A DNA stretch of 34,483 nucleotides. Source: Desulfobacterales bacterium. Lineage in GTDB: Bacteria; Desulfobacterota; Desulfobacteria; Desulfobacterales; UBA2174_A. The stretch is from contig JALOPD010000020.1 of the NCBI GenBank assembly GCA_025454075.1, positions 1 to 34,483 of the forward strand. The letters are read 5' to 3'. Within the stretch, counting starts at the first letter, position 1; the number at the start of each line of letters is the position of its first letter. Of this stretch, positions 25,288-34,336 are shown one piece after another. Below the pieces are notes generated by a model. The model was not told the DNA's origin, ran no database searches, and saw nothing but the letters and a program-made list of their open reading frames with translations. The translations under genes and the position numbers were made by a program.

Positions 25288-27174
25288 CTATATGAAGAAA
25301 TAGATCGCCATGAACACGATGCTCACAAACACCACGATCAGCCGGACCTGCACCATGCCGGTGTGCAGGATCGACATGAGCCCCCCGGCGGCGGCGGTGG
25401 CATGCCCCAATCCGTCGACCGCGCCGTCGATGACCTTCTGGTCGTTGCGGGCGCAGAGCCTCGAAAACACGCGATAGACGACATGGTCCAAGAGCCGGCG
25501 GTAGGCGTGGTCCATGTACCAGCGGTTGCTGAAAAGCGCATGCAGGGGCGCGATCCGTTCGGCAAACCCGACCTGCGCGGCGCCGCGGCGGCCGAACTCG
25601 AACCAGGCCAGGAGAAGGGCCGCCGCGCAAAGGCCCAATGCGGCATAAGGCAGCCAGGCGTGGTGAGATGCGCCGGGCTGGGCTCCCAACGGCGCAGTCA
25701 AAAACCGGGTGATCGCGCCTTCGCCGAAGCCGAGGAAGACGGTGACACCGGCCAGGACCATGAGCGGCAACGCCATCACCCGGTAGCCGCCGTCATGCCG
25801 GTGGCGGGTGTCCCCTGACGGTTCTGTTTGCGGCCCGCCCTCGGCCGGAAACAGAATGATGAAGATGAGCCGGAACGTGTAGTAGGTCGTCAGGAAGGCG
25901 CCGAGCAGGCCGGCGGCGACCCACAGCGGGTTCGGCAGGTCGGCCAGCGCGCCGAGGATCCGCTCCTTGCTGAAAAAGCCCGAGAAGGGCGGGATGCCCG
26001 AGAGGGCCGCCGCCGCGACGACGAGGCAGGCCATGGGGACCCGCAGGCGCCGGCCGCCCTGCCGGCCGATCGCGACCATGTCGTTGCTGTGAAAGGCGTG
26101 GATGAAGACCCCCGAGCAGAGAAAGAGCAGGGCCTTAAAGCCGGCATGGGTGGTCAGGTGGAACACGCCGGCGACATAGTTGCCGGCGCCGAGCCCCATG
26201 ATCATCAACCCCAGCTGGCTGATGGTCGAATAGGCCCAGACCTGCTTGATGTCGCGGCTGACCATGGCCATGGTGGAGGCGATCAGCATGCTGACGGTTC
26301 CGACCGCCAGGCAGACCGCAAGCGCCGTGGGCGACAGGCTGAAAAAGGGGAACAGGCGTGCGAAGAGGTAGACGCCGGCGGCCACCATGGTGGCCGAGTG
26401 CAGCAGGGCGCTCACCGGGGTGGGGCCCTCCATGGCGTCCGGCAGCCAGGTGAGCAACGGGAACTGGGCGCTCTTGCCGATGATGCCGCCGAAGATCAGC
26501 AGGGCGCCGGCCGTCACGACGGCCGGGGAGAGGCGGCCGGCGGCGGGGCCGTTGAGTTCGAGGATGTTCAGGTTGCCGAGGTGCAGCAAAATGAGCAGCA
26601 CGCCCAGGAAGAAGGCCACGTCCCCGCAGCGGGTCATCACGAAGGCCTTCTTGCCGGCCTCGCTCGCGCTGAATTTTTCGTACCAGAATCCGATCAGCAG
26701 GTAGGAGGAAAGCCCCACCAGCTCCCAGAAAATGTAGAGCTGCAGCAAAGTGTGGGCCAGCGTCAGGTTCGTCATGGCCCAGGCAAAAAGCGACATGAAG
26801 GCGTAATACCGAGAGAAGCCCGGGTCGCCCGCCATGTAGCCCAGCGAGTAGACCTGGACCAGGAAACAGATCGCGGCCACCACCGCCAGCATGAGCAGGC
26901 TGAGCGGGTCGATGAGGAACCCTGCGCGGATGGTGACGTCGCCGCTCGCCACCCAGAGGGCGGAATATTCGAGCGGCCGGCTGAAGCCCCAGTGCCGCAC
27001 GAGCAGGAAGCCCGCGCTGAGGAGGGAAACGGTGATCGCGGCCAGCGACAGCCCGGCGGAAAGCCGCGGCCGGCTGCGGGTCAACAAGAGGATGACGGCG
27101 AACGCCACGAACGGCAGCTTGGTTGCCAGCAGGGCGGCAAACAGGGTCGTGTCGATGGGTCCGGCGGCGGCCAT
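25288..27174 (-). CDS. nuoL: NADH-quinone oxidoreductase subunit L
   Basis: 628 residues. The largest antiporter-like subunit of complex I, with about 16 membrane segments and the long lateral helix at the C terminus. Conserved blocks: FWELVGLSSYLLIGFWY, WLPDAMEGPTPVSALLHSAT (Lys/His channel region), KQVWAYSTISQLGLM and THAGFKALLFLCSG. Intact. Start ATG at 27174, three bases after the nuoK stop; stop seven bases before nuoM. Confidence 0.95.
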   Translation of the reverse strand: MAAAGPIDTTLFAALLATKLPFVAFAVILLLTRSRPRLSAGLSLAAITVSLLSAGFLLVRHWGFSRPLEYSALWVASGDVTIRAGFLIDPLSLLMLAVVAAICFLVQVYSLGYMAGDPGFSRYYAFMSLFAWAMTNLTLAHTLLQLYIFWELVGLSSYLLIGFWYEKFSASEAGKKAFVMTRCGDVAFFLGVLLILLHLGNLNILELNGPAAGRLSPAVVTAGALLIFGGIIGKSAQFPLLTWLPDAMEGPTPVSALLHSATMVAAGVYLFARLFPFFSLSPTALAVCLAVGTVSMLIASTMAMVSRDIKQVWAYSTISQLGLMIMGLGAGNYVAGVFHLTTHAGFKALLFLCSGVFIHAFHSNDMVAIGRQGGRRLRVPMACLVVAAAALSGIPPFSGFFSKERILGALADLPNPLWVAAGLLGAFLTTYYTFRLIFIILFPAEGGPQTEPSGDTRHRHDGGYRVMALPLMVLAGVTVFLGFGEGAITRFLTAPLGAQPGASHHAWLPYAALGLCAAALLLAWFEFGRRGAAQVGFAERIAPLHALFSNRWYMDHAYRRLLDHVVYRVFSRLCARNDQKVIDGAVDGLGHATAAAGGLMSILHTGMVQVRLIVVFVSIVFMAIYFFI

Positions 27175-27177
27175 GGC

Positions 27178-27480
27178 TTACTTGAGCACCTTGTAGTCTT
27201 CCGGGTTGAGGGACCCGGTGCGATGGTAAAGGTGGACGATCAGCGCCAGCCCCAGCGACACCTCGGCCGCCGCGATGGCGATGATGAACAGCACGAAGGC
27301 CTGCCCCTCGAGCTGCTGCCAGCGCAGGGCCGCGCCGATGAAGGCGATGGCCGCGCCGTTCAGCATCACCTCGACTCCCAGCAGGATCATGATCAGGTTG
27401 CGCCGGGCAACGGCGCAGATCATCCCCAGCACCACGACGATGCCGGAAAGCGCGAGCACGTATCCGAAGGGGATGCTCAT
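27178..27480 (-). CDS. nuoK: NADH-quinone oxidoreductase subunit K
   Basis: 100 residues from MSIPFGYVLALSG; the frame is open further upstream but that part lies inside nuoJ. Three membrane helices; the buried glutamates of the proton path are in LLGVEVMLNG and AAAEVSLGLAL. Four bases separate it from nuoJ. Confidence 0.95.
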   Translation of the reverse strand: MSIPFGYVLALSGIVVVLGMICAVARRNLIMILLGVEVMLNGAAIAFIGAALRWQQLEGQAFVLFIIAIAAAEVSLGLALIVHLYHRTGSLNPEDYKVLK

Positions 27481-27484
27481 GGGG

Positions 27485-27994
27485 TTACTCGTCGCCCTCC
27501 TTGACCGGGCGCTTGCCGGCCAGCAGCGCACCGACCATGGCCACCAGCAGCAGCAGCGAGGCGATTTCCACGGCCAGCCAGCTCTGCGTGAATATGTATC
27601 GTCCGAAGTCCGCCGGCTCGGTCGCAGCTGCGACCAGCGGGGCCGCTGCGGAAGGGTCGTTGACCAGCAGCAGCCCGCCGATCGCCACGTACGCCGCGGC
27701 AAAGAGGACGGTCGGCAGCATCTGCCGCGGCGAAAAGAGGCGCTCCTCCGGCGACTCCACTCTCAGCATCATGATGATGAACAGAAACAGGATCATGATG
27801 GCCCCGGCGTAGACGATGACCATCAGGGCCGCCAGAAACGGCGAGCCGAACAAATAAAAGAGAAACGCGCTGCCGAAAAAGGCGAAGATCAGGTAGATCA
27901 CGGCATGCACCAGGTTGCGCCGGGTGATGGCGATCCCCGTGGCGGCCACGATCAGGGCGGCGATTGCGAAAAAGAGTATGTTGAAGAGGGTCAT
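27485..27994 (-). CDS. nuoJ: NADH-quinone oxidoreductase subunit J
   Basis: 169 residues with five membrane helices. The NuoJ hallmark VIVYAGAIMILFLFIIMML (the pi-bulge helix) and RRNLVHAVIYLI are present. The spacer upstream, to nuoI, carries a long inverted repeat, unlike the tight J-K-L-M-N junctions downstream. Confidence 0.95.
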   Translation of the reverse strand: MTLFNILFFAIAALIVAATGIAITRRNLVHAVIYLIFAFFGSAFLFYLFGSPFLAALMVIVYAGAIMILFLFIIMMLRVESPEERLFSPRQMLPTVLFAAAYVAIGGLLLVNDPSAAAPLVAAATEPADFGRYIFTQSWLAVEIASLLLLVAMVGALLAGKRPVKEGDE

Positions 27995-28007
27995 GGGGGT
28001 TCCCCGG

Positions 28008-28088
28008 GTCGGCCCGTCTATCCGTCTGCCGGTCGTCCGTCGGCCGGTCTTCCGGTCAAGGATGCCGTCACCGGATAGACGGGCTGAC
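28008..28088. repeat. Long inverted repeat in the nuoI-nuoJ spacer
   Basis: 28008-28024 pairs with 28072-28088 over 17 positions (one G-U), core GCCCGTCTATCCG / CGGATAGACGGGC. The 47-base loop contains three copies of CCGGTC. It fills most of the 115-base spacer. It could act as an RNA stability or attenuation element within the operon. Confidence 0.7.
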
Positions 28089-28109
28089 GGGCGGCCGGCT
28101 GACCGAAGT

Positions 28110-28685
28110 TCATGGCATATTGCTCCTGATATCGACAGGTTTTTCCTCGCCGATGTGCTCGCCCTTGCCGCCCGCGGCCGTCACGACCCCTGCGTGCCGG
28201 TAAAAATGGTAGTCCGGGTCTTTGCCGCCATGGTCCACGAGGAGGTCTTCCTTTTCATATACCAGCTTCAGGAGGTCCCGCTCGCAGGTCTCGAACATCG
28301 GCGTCAGCTGGATGGACGATGTCGGGCAGGCCTCCTCGCACAGGCCGCAGTAGATGCAGCGCGCGAAGTTGATGCGGAACCACGCCGCGAAGCGCCGCCC
28401 GTCCTCGCGCTCCGCCGACTGCATCGAGATGCAGCTGACCGGGCAGGCCGCCGAACACAGGTAGCAGGCGACGCAGCGCTCGCCGCCGTCCGGGTCGCGG
28501 GTCAGGATGATCCGGGCCCGCGTGCGGGTCGGCAACCGGCGCTTGAATTCGGGGTATTCCTCCGTGATCGGTTTGCGGAAGAGGTGCTTCAGCGTCGTCG
28601 CGAACCCCGCGGCGAGAGCCTTGGCGCCCTCCCAAAACGCCCCGATCGGGCCGGACGGTTCCGTGTCGATCAGATCAACGCGCAT
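28110..28685 (-). CDS. nuoI: NADH-quinone oxidoreductase subunit I (8Fe ferredoxin-type)
   Basis: 191 residues from ATG 28685 (a TTG eight codons earlier is less likely). Two [4Fe-4S] motifs, [15 protein letters not shown] and [15 protein letters not shown], bind clusters N6a/N6b that pass electrons from NuoG toward NuoB at the quinone site. It has an N-terminal helix ([17 protein letters not shown]) that lies on the membrane in complex I. Flanked on both sides by structured spacers. No clear ribosome site at either start. Confidence 0.94.
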   Translation of the reverse strand: MRVDLIDTEPSGPIGAFWEGAKALAAGFATTLKHLFRKPITEEYPEFKRRLPTRTRARIILTRDPDGGERCVACYLCSAACPVSCISMQSAEREDGRRFAAWFRINFARCIYCGLCEEACPTSSIQLTPMFETCERDLLKLVYEKEDLLVDHGGKDPDYHFYRHAGVVTAAGGKGEHIGEEKPVDIRSNMP

Positions 28686-28726
28686 ACGAAAAAAGGTTGA
28701 AGGGTTCAAGGTTCATGGTTTAACGC

Positions 28727-28820
28727 CCGGTCTCCTGATGCTGAATGCCTCGATATCGTTACGGGTCAGCCGGTCGCCTGTCGGCCCGCCGACCCGTTCC
28801 CAGCGAGGACGGGAGACCGG
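28727..28820. repeat. Nested inverted repeats in the nuoH-nuoI spacer
   Basis: Outer arms CCGGTCTCC (28727-28735) / GGAGACCGG (28812-28820); inner arms ACGGGTC (28761-28767) / GACCCGT (28791-28797) with a GTCGG..CCGAC centre. The CCGGTC/GACCGG words are shared with the nuoI-nuoJ spacer. Confidence 0.6.
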
Positions 28821-28832
28821 CCGACACCATTG

Positions 28833-29825
28833 TTACCACAGCAGCCGTGCTCCCGTGAACACCACGTTCAGCAGCGCGGCCGGGATCAGGACTTTCCAAC
28901 CGAGGTTCATCAGCTGGTCGTAGCGCAGCCGCGGAAGCGTGCCGCGGATCCAGATCATGACCAGGCAGACCAGGACGATCTTCACCGCCAGCCACACCGG
29001 CCCCGGCAACAGCGGGCCGTGCCAGCCCCCCAGGAAAAACACGGCGATCAACCCCCCCAGCACCTGCATGTGCACGTATTCGCCCAAAAAGAACAGCCCG
29101 AAGCGCATGCCGCTGTACTCGGTGTGGAAGCCGGCGCCGAGCTCGTTTTCGGCCTCGGGCAGGTCGAAGGGGATGCGCTTGATCTCGGCCATGGCGCTGA
29201 TGAAGAAGATCGCGAAAGCCGCCGGTTCGAGCAGGATGAAGGGCAGCCGGGCCTGGGCGTTGACGATGTCCACCAGGCTCAAGGACCCCGCCTCCATCAC
29301 CACCGGGATGAGCGACAGCCCGAGCGCAAGCTCGTAGCTCACCATCTGGGCCGCCCCCCGGATGCCGCCCAGAAGGCTGTACTTGGAGTTGGAGGACCAG
29401 CCGCCCAGGGCCGCACCGTAAACCCCCAGCGAGGACAGGGCGAAGACGAAGAGCAGGCCCACGTTGAGGTCGGCCACCACCAGCGGCACCCGGTGTCCGT
29501 AAACGGTGATGTCCGGTCCGAAAGGGATCACCGCGAACATCAGCAGGGCCGTGATGGCCACCACGGCCGGCGCCAGCAGAAAAATGACGCGGTCGGCCGC
29601 GTCCGGGACGATGTCCTCCTTGGTCATCATCTTGATGGTGTCGGCGAAGGGCTGGAGCAGGCCGTACCGGCCGGCACGGTTCGGCCCGTAGCGCACCTGG
29701 ATCCGGCCGAGCAGCTTGCGTTCGACCAGCACGAGGTAGGCCGCCATCAGCAGCAGGAAGAGCAGCACCGCCCCCAGCTTGAGGATGAGAAGGCCGAACC
29801 CGATGATCCAAGTCTGCCAGTCCAT
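28833..29825 (-). CDS. nuoH: NADH-quinone oxidoreductase subunit H
   Basis: 330 residues from MDWQTWIIGFG; the frame extends 23 codons upstream without support. Eight or nine membrane helices with the quinone-chamber signature ERKLLGRIQVRYGPNRAG, PFDLPEAENELGAGFHTEYS and the C-terminal RGTLPRLRYDQLM. It couples quinone reduction to the proton-pumping arm. Confidence 0.95.
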   Translation of the reverse strand: MDWQTWIIGFGLLILKLGAVLLFLLLMAAYLVLVERKLLGRIQVRYGPNRAGRYGLLQPFADTIKMMTKEDIVPDAADRVIFLLAPAVVAITALLMFAVIPFGPDITVYGHRVPLVVADLNVGLLFVFALSSLGVYGAALGGWSSNSKYSLLGGIRGAAQMVSYELALGLSLIPVVMEAGSLSLVDIVNAQARLPFILLEPAAFAIFFISAMAEIKRIPFDLPEAENELGAGFHTEYSGMRFGLFFLGEYVHMQVLGGLIAVFFLGGWHGPLLPGPVWLAVKIVLVCLVMIWIRGTLPRLRYDQLMNLGWKVLIPAALLNVVFTGARLLW

Positions 29826-29897
29826 TATAGTTCCCGGCTGAATCGATTCTGAAGTCCCCCCGCCCCGCCTTGCCGCAGGGGGAATTACTTCCACATG

Positions 29898-29924
29898 GAG
29901 CGGCTCGGAACGCCTGAGCCGCTC
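29898..29924. repeat. Stem-loop in the nuoG-nuoH spacer
   Basis: GAGCGGCTC (29898-29906) and GAGCCGCTC (29916-29924) form a perfect 9-bp stem with a 9-base loop, 11 bases after the nuoG stop on the minus strand. There is no T tract on that strand, so it is unlikely to be a simple terminator. Confidence 0.6.
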
Positions 29925-29934
29925 TTTGGGGCGT

Positions 29935-32328
29935 TCATCCTATTTTCAATATCTCCTGCCGCCGGATGCGCTTCCCCAGCGCCTGCCAGTTGAGGCGCCG
30001 CAGACGGGGGACCACCACGACGCCGGGGGCCATGTTGTCGAACACGTTTACGGCAAGCGCCACCGTGTCATCTCCGGCGCGGATGGCAATGCGATCGCCG
30101 TCGCGGAGGCCCAACGGTTCGGCATCCGTGCGGTGCAAGCCTGCAAACGGCTCATCCTCCAGGGTTTCGAGACAGGCCGAATAGGTCGACAGCTCCTCGG
30201 TGCCGAAGGTCCGCTCGGCCAGGATGATCTCGAGTTCATTCGGATCTGCCGCCGCGGGCGATGAGAGATCCGAATGAAAACGGTCTTTCGACGGGTTTTT
30301 TGAGGCCAGCCGCATCCCCTCCTCGGGGAAGGCGGTAACGGTCGCCAGATCGGCCAATTGCGGGTTCGACCGGTAGCAATCGTTTTGGCGGCGCTTCATC
30401 TCTGCCGGGATCGCATCGCCGGCCAGCAGGGCCATGATATGGCCGGCCGGCTGCGGGTCGGCCCCCGGCAACCCGGCCCCGTAGACCCGCGGCGGGTGGT
30501 CGCCGCCCCCGGTTTCCAGTACCGGCGTTCCCCCCGCGAACGCCGCCGCCGAGTACTGCGCCCGGCCTTCCTGGTTGATGAAAACCCCGCCCGATTCGAA
30601 CAGGGTCTGGGTGGGCAGGAACACGTGGGCCCGGCGCGACAAGGGCGTGTCGAGATAATCGAGCACGATCAACGATTCTGTCTTGGAGAGCGCCCGCTCC
30701 AGCAGTTTTCGGTGCGGGAATACGGCAAACGGGTCGTTTTCCACCAAGACCAGCGCCTTGACCCCGCCGTCGACGACCGCCTCCAGAATACGGTCGGTCG
30801 TCCCATCGCTCGGCGCCAGCAGACCGGCCGCAAACGCGTTGGCCCCGGGCAGGATGTAAAAGAGTCCGGCCTTCTTTTGGGCGGCCGCGAGCAGCAGGGC
30901 GGCGTCGGCCGCGAGGTCCACCAGCCCCGGCGCAACAATGTCCGTCCCGCAGACGATGACCGGCCGGCGGCTTGCCGCCAGCATTTCCGCCGTTCGGTCG
31001 AGCACCTCCGCTCCTGTTGCGGGAGAATCCGGCAGGGATGCGCGGAAACGGGCGGCCGGGCCTTCCAGGCCCGCAGGCCCGACGCTCTTTTTCAGGATCC
31101 GGCCAAGCACAGCGCCGAGCGCCCCCGGCGCCGTGGGGACATGGGTGAATCCGAACGGCAGAGAAACCGGCCGTGGGTCGAGGACGGCGACCCCGGCCCC
31201 TTTCTGCACCGCCTGCCGCAGCGTCAGTGCCAGCATCGGCGCTTCGTTGACCGGGTCGGCACCGGCGACCAGGATGAGGTCCGCCTGCCCGATCTCTCCC
31301 AGAGAAACGGCCAGCCCCTCTTCCAGCCGCGCGGCCGCGGTTTTCACCTTGCAGGCCGCGTCGGCATCCGCAAAGAAGGCGGGGCCTCTCCAGCCCTTGA
31401 CCCGGGCCGCCCGTTCGGTCGCGGCCAGGGCCTCCAGGCTGCTGCGCGGCGACCCGATGACGGCGACGGCATCGGGCGGGAGGGCCTCCAGTCGGCTGCG
31501 GGCGTGGGCCAGCGCCTCGTCCATGGAGGTGGTCTCGCCTTTCACTGCGGCCTGGCGCGGCCGGCCGGGAAGGCCGGTGTGGAAAAACCCGTAACGGCCG
31601 CGATCGCAGAGAAACCAGCCGTTGACCGCCGCGCTCGTGCGCGCCTCCTGGCGGGCCACCTGCCGGTAGCGGACGCTCGTTACCGCGTGGCAGCCGAGGC
31701 TGCAGTGGATGCAGACGGTCGGGGTGCGCTGGTAGTCCCAGCGGCGGCCGAAGAAGCGCGAAGGCTTGTCGGTGAAGACCCCGGTCGGGCAGAGGTCGCT
31801 CAAATTCCCGCTGAAGGGGCTTTCAAGGCGGCCGCTCGCCACCCGGCCGAAATAGGTGCGGTTGCCGATCCCGAGCGCGCCGAGGTCGCGGTAGCCGCAG
31901 AACTCCTGGTAGAAGCGCGTGCAGCGATAGCAGTGGATGCAGCGGTTCATCTCGTGCTGCACGAGGGGCCCCAGGTCCTGGTCGGGGTAGGTCCGTTTCC
32001 TGCCCGGGTAGCGCCGGATGCCGTGGCCGCCGGAGACGGTCATGTCCTGCAGCAGGCAGTGACCGCCCTCGTCGCACACCGGGCAGTCATGGGGGTGGTT
32101 CATCATCAGCCACTCGATGACGGCGCGGCGAAAATCGACGGCTTCCCTGTCCGCGGTGGAGACCTTCATGCCATCCGCGGCATCCAGCATGCAGCTCATC
32201 TGAATGCCTTTGACCGGCCCATCCATTACCTTGACGGCGCACACCCGGCAGGCGCCCACGGAGCCCAGCGCCGGGTGGTAGCAGAAGCGCGGGATCATGA
32301 TCCCCAGCCGGGCGGCGGCCTCGATCAC
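29935..32328 (-). CDS. nuoG: NADH-quinone oxidoreductase subunit G, N terminus apparently missing
   Basis: About 797 residues from a GTG at 32328. All iron-sulfur ligands are present: [2Fe-2S] Cys16/27/30/46 (FCYHPALGSVGACRVC), the His/Cys3 cluster HPHDCPVCDEGGHC, NRCIHCYRC, and the extra N7-type set CIHCSLGC ... FLCDRG as in E. coli NuoG. A molybdopterin-oxidoreductase-like region follows. However the protein begins at V-I-E-A-A; the first 15-20 residues normal for the family (a beta strand with a T-I-D-G type motif) are not found in any frame upstream, and the GTG has no proper ribosome site. See the nuoF-nuoG junction. If translated as is, the [2Fe-2S] domain would lack an edge strand. Confidence 0.85.
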   Translation of the reverse strand: MIEAAARLGIMIPRFCYHPALGSVGACRVCAVKVMDGPVKGIQMSCMLDAADGMKVSTADREAVDFRRAVIEWLMMNHPHDCPVCDEGGHCLLQDMTVSGGHGIRRYPGRKRTYPDQDLGPLVQHEMNRCIHCYRCTRFYQEFCGYRDLGALGIGNRTYFGRVASGRLESPFSGNLSDLCPTGVFTDKPSRFFGRRWDYQRTPTVCIHCSLGCHAVTSVRYRQVARQEARTSAAVNGWFLCDRGRYGFFHTGLPGRPRQAAVKGETTSMDEALAHARSRLEALPPDAVAVIGSPRSSLEALAATERAARVKGWRGPAFFADADAACKVKTAAARLEEGLAVSLGEIGQADLILVAGADPVNEAPMLALTLRQAVQKGAGVAVLDPRPVSLPFGFTHVPTAPGALGAVLGRILKKSVGPAGLEGPAARFRASLPDSPATGAEVLDRTAEMLAASRRPVIVCGTDIVAPGLVDLAADAALLLAAAQKKAGLFYILPGANAFAAGLLAPSDGTTDRILEAVVDGGVKALVLVENDPFAVFPHRKLLERALSKTESLIVLDYLDTPLSRRAHVFLPTQTLFESGGVFINQEGRAQYSAAAFAGGTPVLETGGGDHPPRVYGAGLPGADPQPAGHIMALLAGDAIPAEMKRRQNDCYRSNPQLADLATVTAFPEEGMRLASKNPSKDRFHSDLSSPAAADPNELEIILAERTFGTEELSTYSACLETLEDEPFAGLHRTDAEPLGLRDGDRIAIRAGDDTVALAVNVFDNMAPGVVVVPRLRRLNWQALGKRIRRQEILKIG

Positions 32329-33668
32329 CTTGGTGGGCGATGTACCGGGGCTGGAGCGGCGCTGCGACCCCGAGCCCCGGTTCTTTCCTGAACGGGCATC
32401 TTTTCTCCCGGATGTGCTCCTGGACCTCTTCCCTGAAATGCGCGAGCAGGCTCTCCAGCGGAGCGGCCGCCCCCGGGGCGAAGGCGCAATAGGAACGGTA
32501 GAGGTGGACCTTCATTTCCTCCAGCATGGGAAGGAATTCCGGTTCCCCTTCGCCGGCCTCGATGCGCGCCAGTAGATCGCGAATGTAGGGCAGGCCCTCC
32601 CGGCAGGGCGTGCACCACCCGCAGGACTCGCGCGCGAAGAATTCCATCAGGTTCAAGGTGGCCGCCACCAGGCAGGTCTTGTGGTCGAAGACCATGATGG
32701 CGCCCGTGCCCAGGCGGTTGCCGGCTTTCTTCAGGGCGTCGAAGTCCATCTCGATGTGGTAATGCTGCCGGGGCAGGAAGCCGGTCGAGGCGCCGCCGGG
32801 CAGGCATGCCTTGAATTCCGAGCCGTCGAGCATGCCGCCCGCGCATTCCTCCACGATTTCGCTCAACCGGACGCCGATGGGCAGCTCGTAGCACCCCGGC
32901 CGCTTGACCTTGCCGCTGATGCCGAAAATCTTGGTGCCTGCGCCGGTCGGGGTCAGGGCGAGGCTCTTGAACCACTCGGCCCCGTTGCGCACGATGTGGG
33001 GCAGGCAGGCCAGGGTCTCGACGTTGTGGGCCAGGGTCGGCCGGTGCCACAGCCCCTTTTCCGTGGCATAGGGCGGCGGCTGCTTGGGGTTGGGTCGGCG
33101 GCCCATCAGGGCGTTCAGCTGGGCGGTCACCTCGCCGCAGATGTATCACCTCGCCGCAGATGTAGCGGCCGGCGCTGCGGTGCACGACCACCTCCAGGCC
33201 GTAATCGCTGCCCAGGATGCCGCGCCCCAGGTAGCCGGCCGCCGCGGCGATGCGGATTTCGCGCTCCAGGATGCGCGCCGCGTTCTCGTACTCGGGCCGG
33301 ATGAAGATGACGGCCTTCTCGGCCCGGACCGCCCACGCGGTGATGGCGATGCCCTCGATGAGCATGTGGGGGTCGGCGTGGATCAGCACCCGGTCCTTGA
33401 AGGTGCCGGGCTCCATCTCGTCGGCGTTGCACACCAGATAGCGCGGGAAGGGCGCATCCGCGGCGATGGTCATCATCTTGCGGCCGGCCGGGAAGGCCGC
33501 GCCGCCCCGGCCCAGGAGCGCCGCATCCAGCACGATCTCCTGAACCTCCTGGCGGGATCTCCGTGTCACGACCTCCGCGAGCGCCTGGTAGCCGCCGCCG
33601 GCGCGGTACTCCTCCAGCGTGGCGATGCGGTCCGGCCGGCGGTTTTTAAATAAGACCTGGGGGTACAT
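32329..33668 (-). pseudogene. nuoF: NADH-quinone oxidoreductase subunit F, frameshifted by a 19-bp duplication
   Basis: From ATG 33668 the frame gives MYPQVLFKNRRPD, GRGGAAFPAGRKM (NADH loop), YLVCNADEMEPGTFKDR (FMN loop) and SAGRYICGEV, very like E. coli NuoF. At 33127-33164 a perfect 19-base tandem duplication adds 19 bases and moves the frame. The right sequence resumes next frame with TAQLNALMGRRPNPKQPPP, the cluster motif ESCGWCTPCREG and CAFAPGAAAPLESLLAHFRE to near 32360. That second frame has no stop before 32087, inside nuoG, so the natural stop is lost too. NuoF oxidises NADH; this copy would make only about the first third unless the duplication is an error. Confidence 0.88.
33127..33164. 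repeat. Perfect 19-bp tandem duplication inside nuoF
   Basis: TCACCTCGCCGCAGATGTA occurs at 33127-33145 and again at 33146-33164 with no spacer. Removing one copy restores GRYICGEV-TAQLNALMG, which matches the family. Confidence 0.97.
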
Positions 33669-33795
33669 GCTTCAGCGATCCGATCTCGTGAAAACCACGG
33701 CTGATTCTACATGCAGCCGGATTCGTGTTTTAATAGGGCGGTTTAAGGTTTAAAATTGAAAGTTTAAAGCAAAGGCCTTTTTCCCCAACCCTTTC
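33669..33795. other. nuoE-nuoF spacer with AT-rich repeat words
   Basis: 127 bases. GGTTTAAGG, GGTTTAAAA and AGTTTAAAG follow one another around 33750-33770, similar in kind to the AT-rich element before the polX remnant. No gene or clear hairpin seen; nuoF has only a weak ribosome site. Confidence 0.5.
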
Positions 33796-34305
33796 TTAGG
33801 GCTTTGAGTCTCCGGTTTCCAGTCTCTTTTTCGCGGCCTCGCTCCGGCACTTCTCGAGAATCCCGTCGATCTTCTCCGGCGTCAGCTCCCCGTACACCCG
33901 CCGGTTGACGAGCATGGCCGGCGAGCGGTCGCAGTAGCCGATGCAGCAGACCGGCAGCAGCGTGAACAGCCCGTCGGCGGTCGTCTCCCCCAGACCGACC
34001 CCCAGCGTCCGGCTCAGGTAGTCCCTGACCGATTCGTAGCCGTTCATCCAGCAGACGACGCTGTCGCAGACGTGGATCACGTATTTCCCCACCGGCTCCC
34101 GGAAGGTGAACGTGTAGAAGGTGGCCAGCTCGTCGAGCTCGAGCGGCGTCATGCCGAGCAGCGCCGCCGCCTCGGCCAGCGCCTCGTCGCTCAGGTAGCC
34201 ATAGTGGTCCTGGATGGCGAACATCACGTCCACCGCCAGCTCCCGCGGGTGCTCGACGTGCACGATTTCCGCCTCGAGGCGATCTTTCAATTCCTTCGGA
34301 AGCAT
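33796..34305 (-). CDS. nuoE: NADH-quinone oxidoreductase subunit E
   Basis: 169 residues with a thioredoxin-like fold. The [2Fe-2S] (N1a) ligands are in HVCDSVVC and LPVCCIGYC, close to the E. coli sequence. AAGGG precedes the ATG. With NuoF and NuoG it forms the NADH-oxidising module. Intact. Confidence 0.95.
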   Translation of the reverse strand: MLPKELKDRLEAEIVHVEHPRELAVDVMFAIQDHYGYLSDEALAEAAALLGMTPLELDELATFYTFTFREPVGKYVIHVCDSVVCWMNGYESVRDYLSRTLGVGLGETTADGLFTLLPVCCIGYCDRSPAMLVNRRVYGELTPEKIDGILEKCRSEAAKKRLETGDSKP

Positions 34306-34336
34306 GAGGCCCTTGTTTTTTTGTATCCCCCCTGAT

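Noticed and set aside
25828..27504. Long plus-strand frame opposite nuoL
   Set aside because: Soluble, low-complexity Glu/Gly/Arg text opposite a well conserved membrane protein; antisense artefact.
28008..28088. CCGGTC repeats in the nuoI-nuoJ spacer as a CRISPR or tandem array
   Set aside because: Words are six bases, irregularly spaced, and best explained by the enclosing inverted repeat.
32087..32328. Genuine NuoF C-terminal extension over nuoG
   Set aside because: The frame in this part is the shadow of the conserved nuoG iron-sulfur domain; it stays open only because the nuoF stop is missing.
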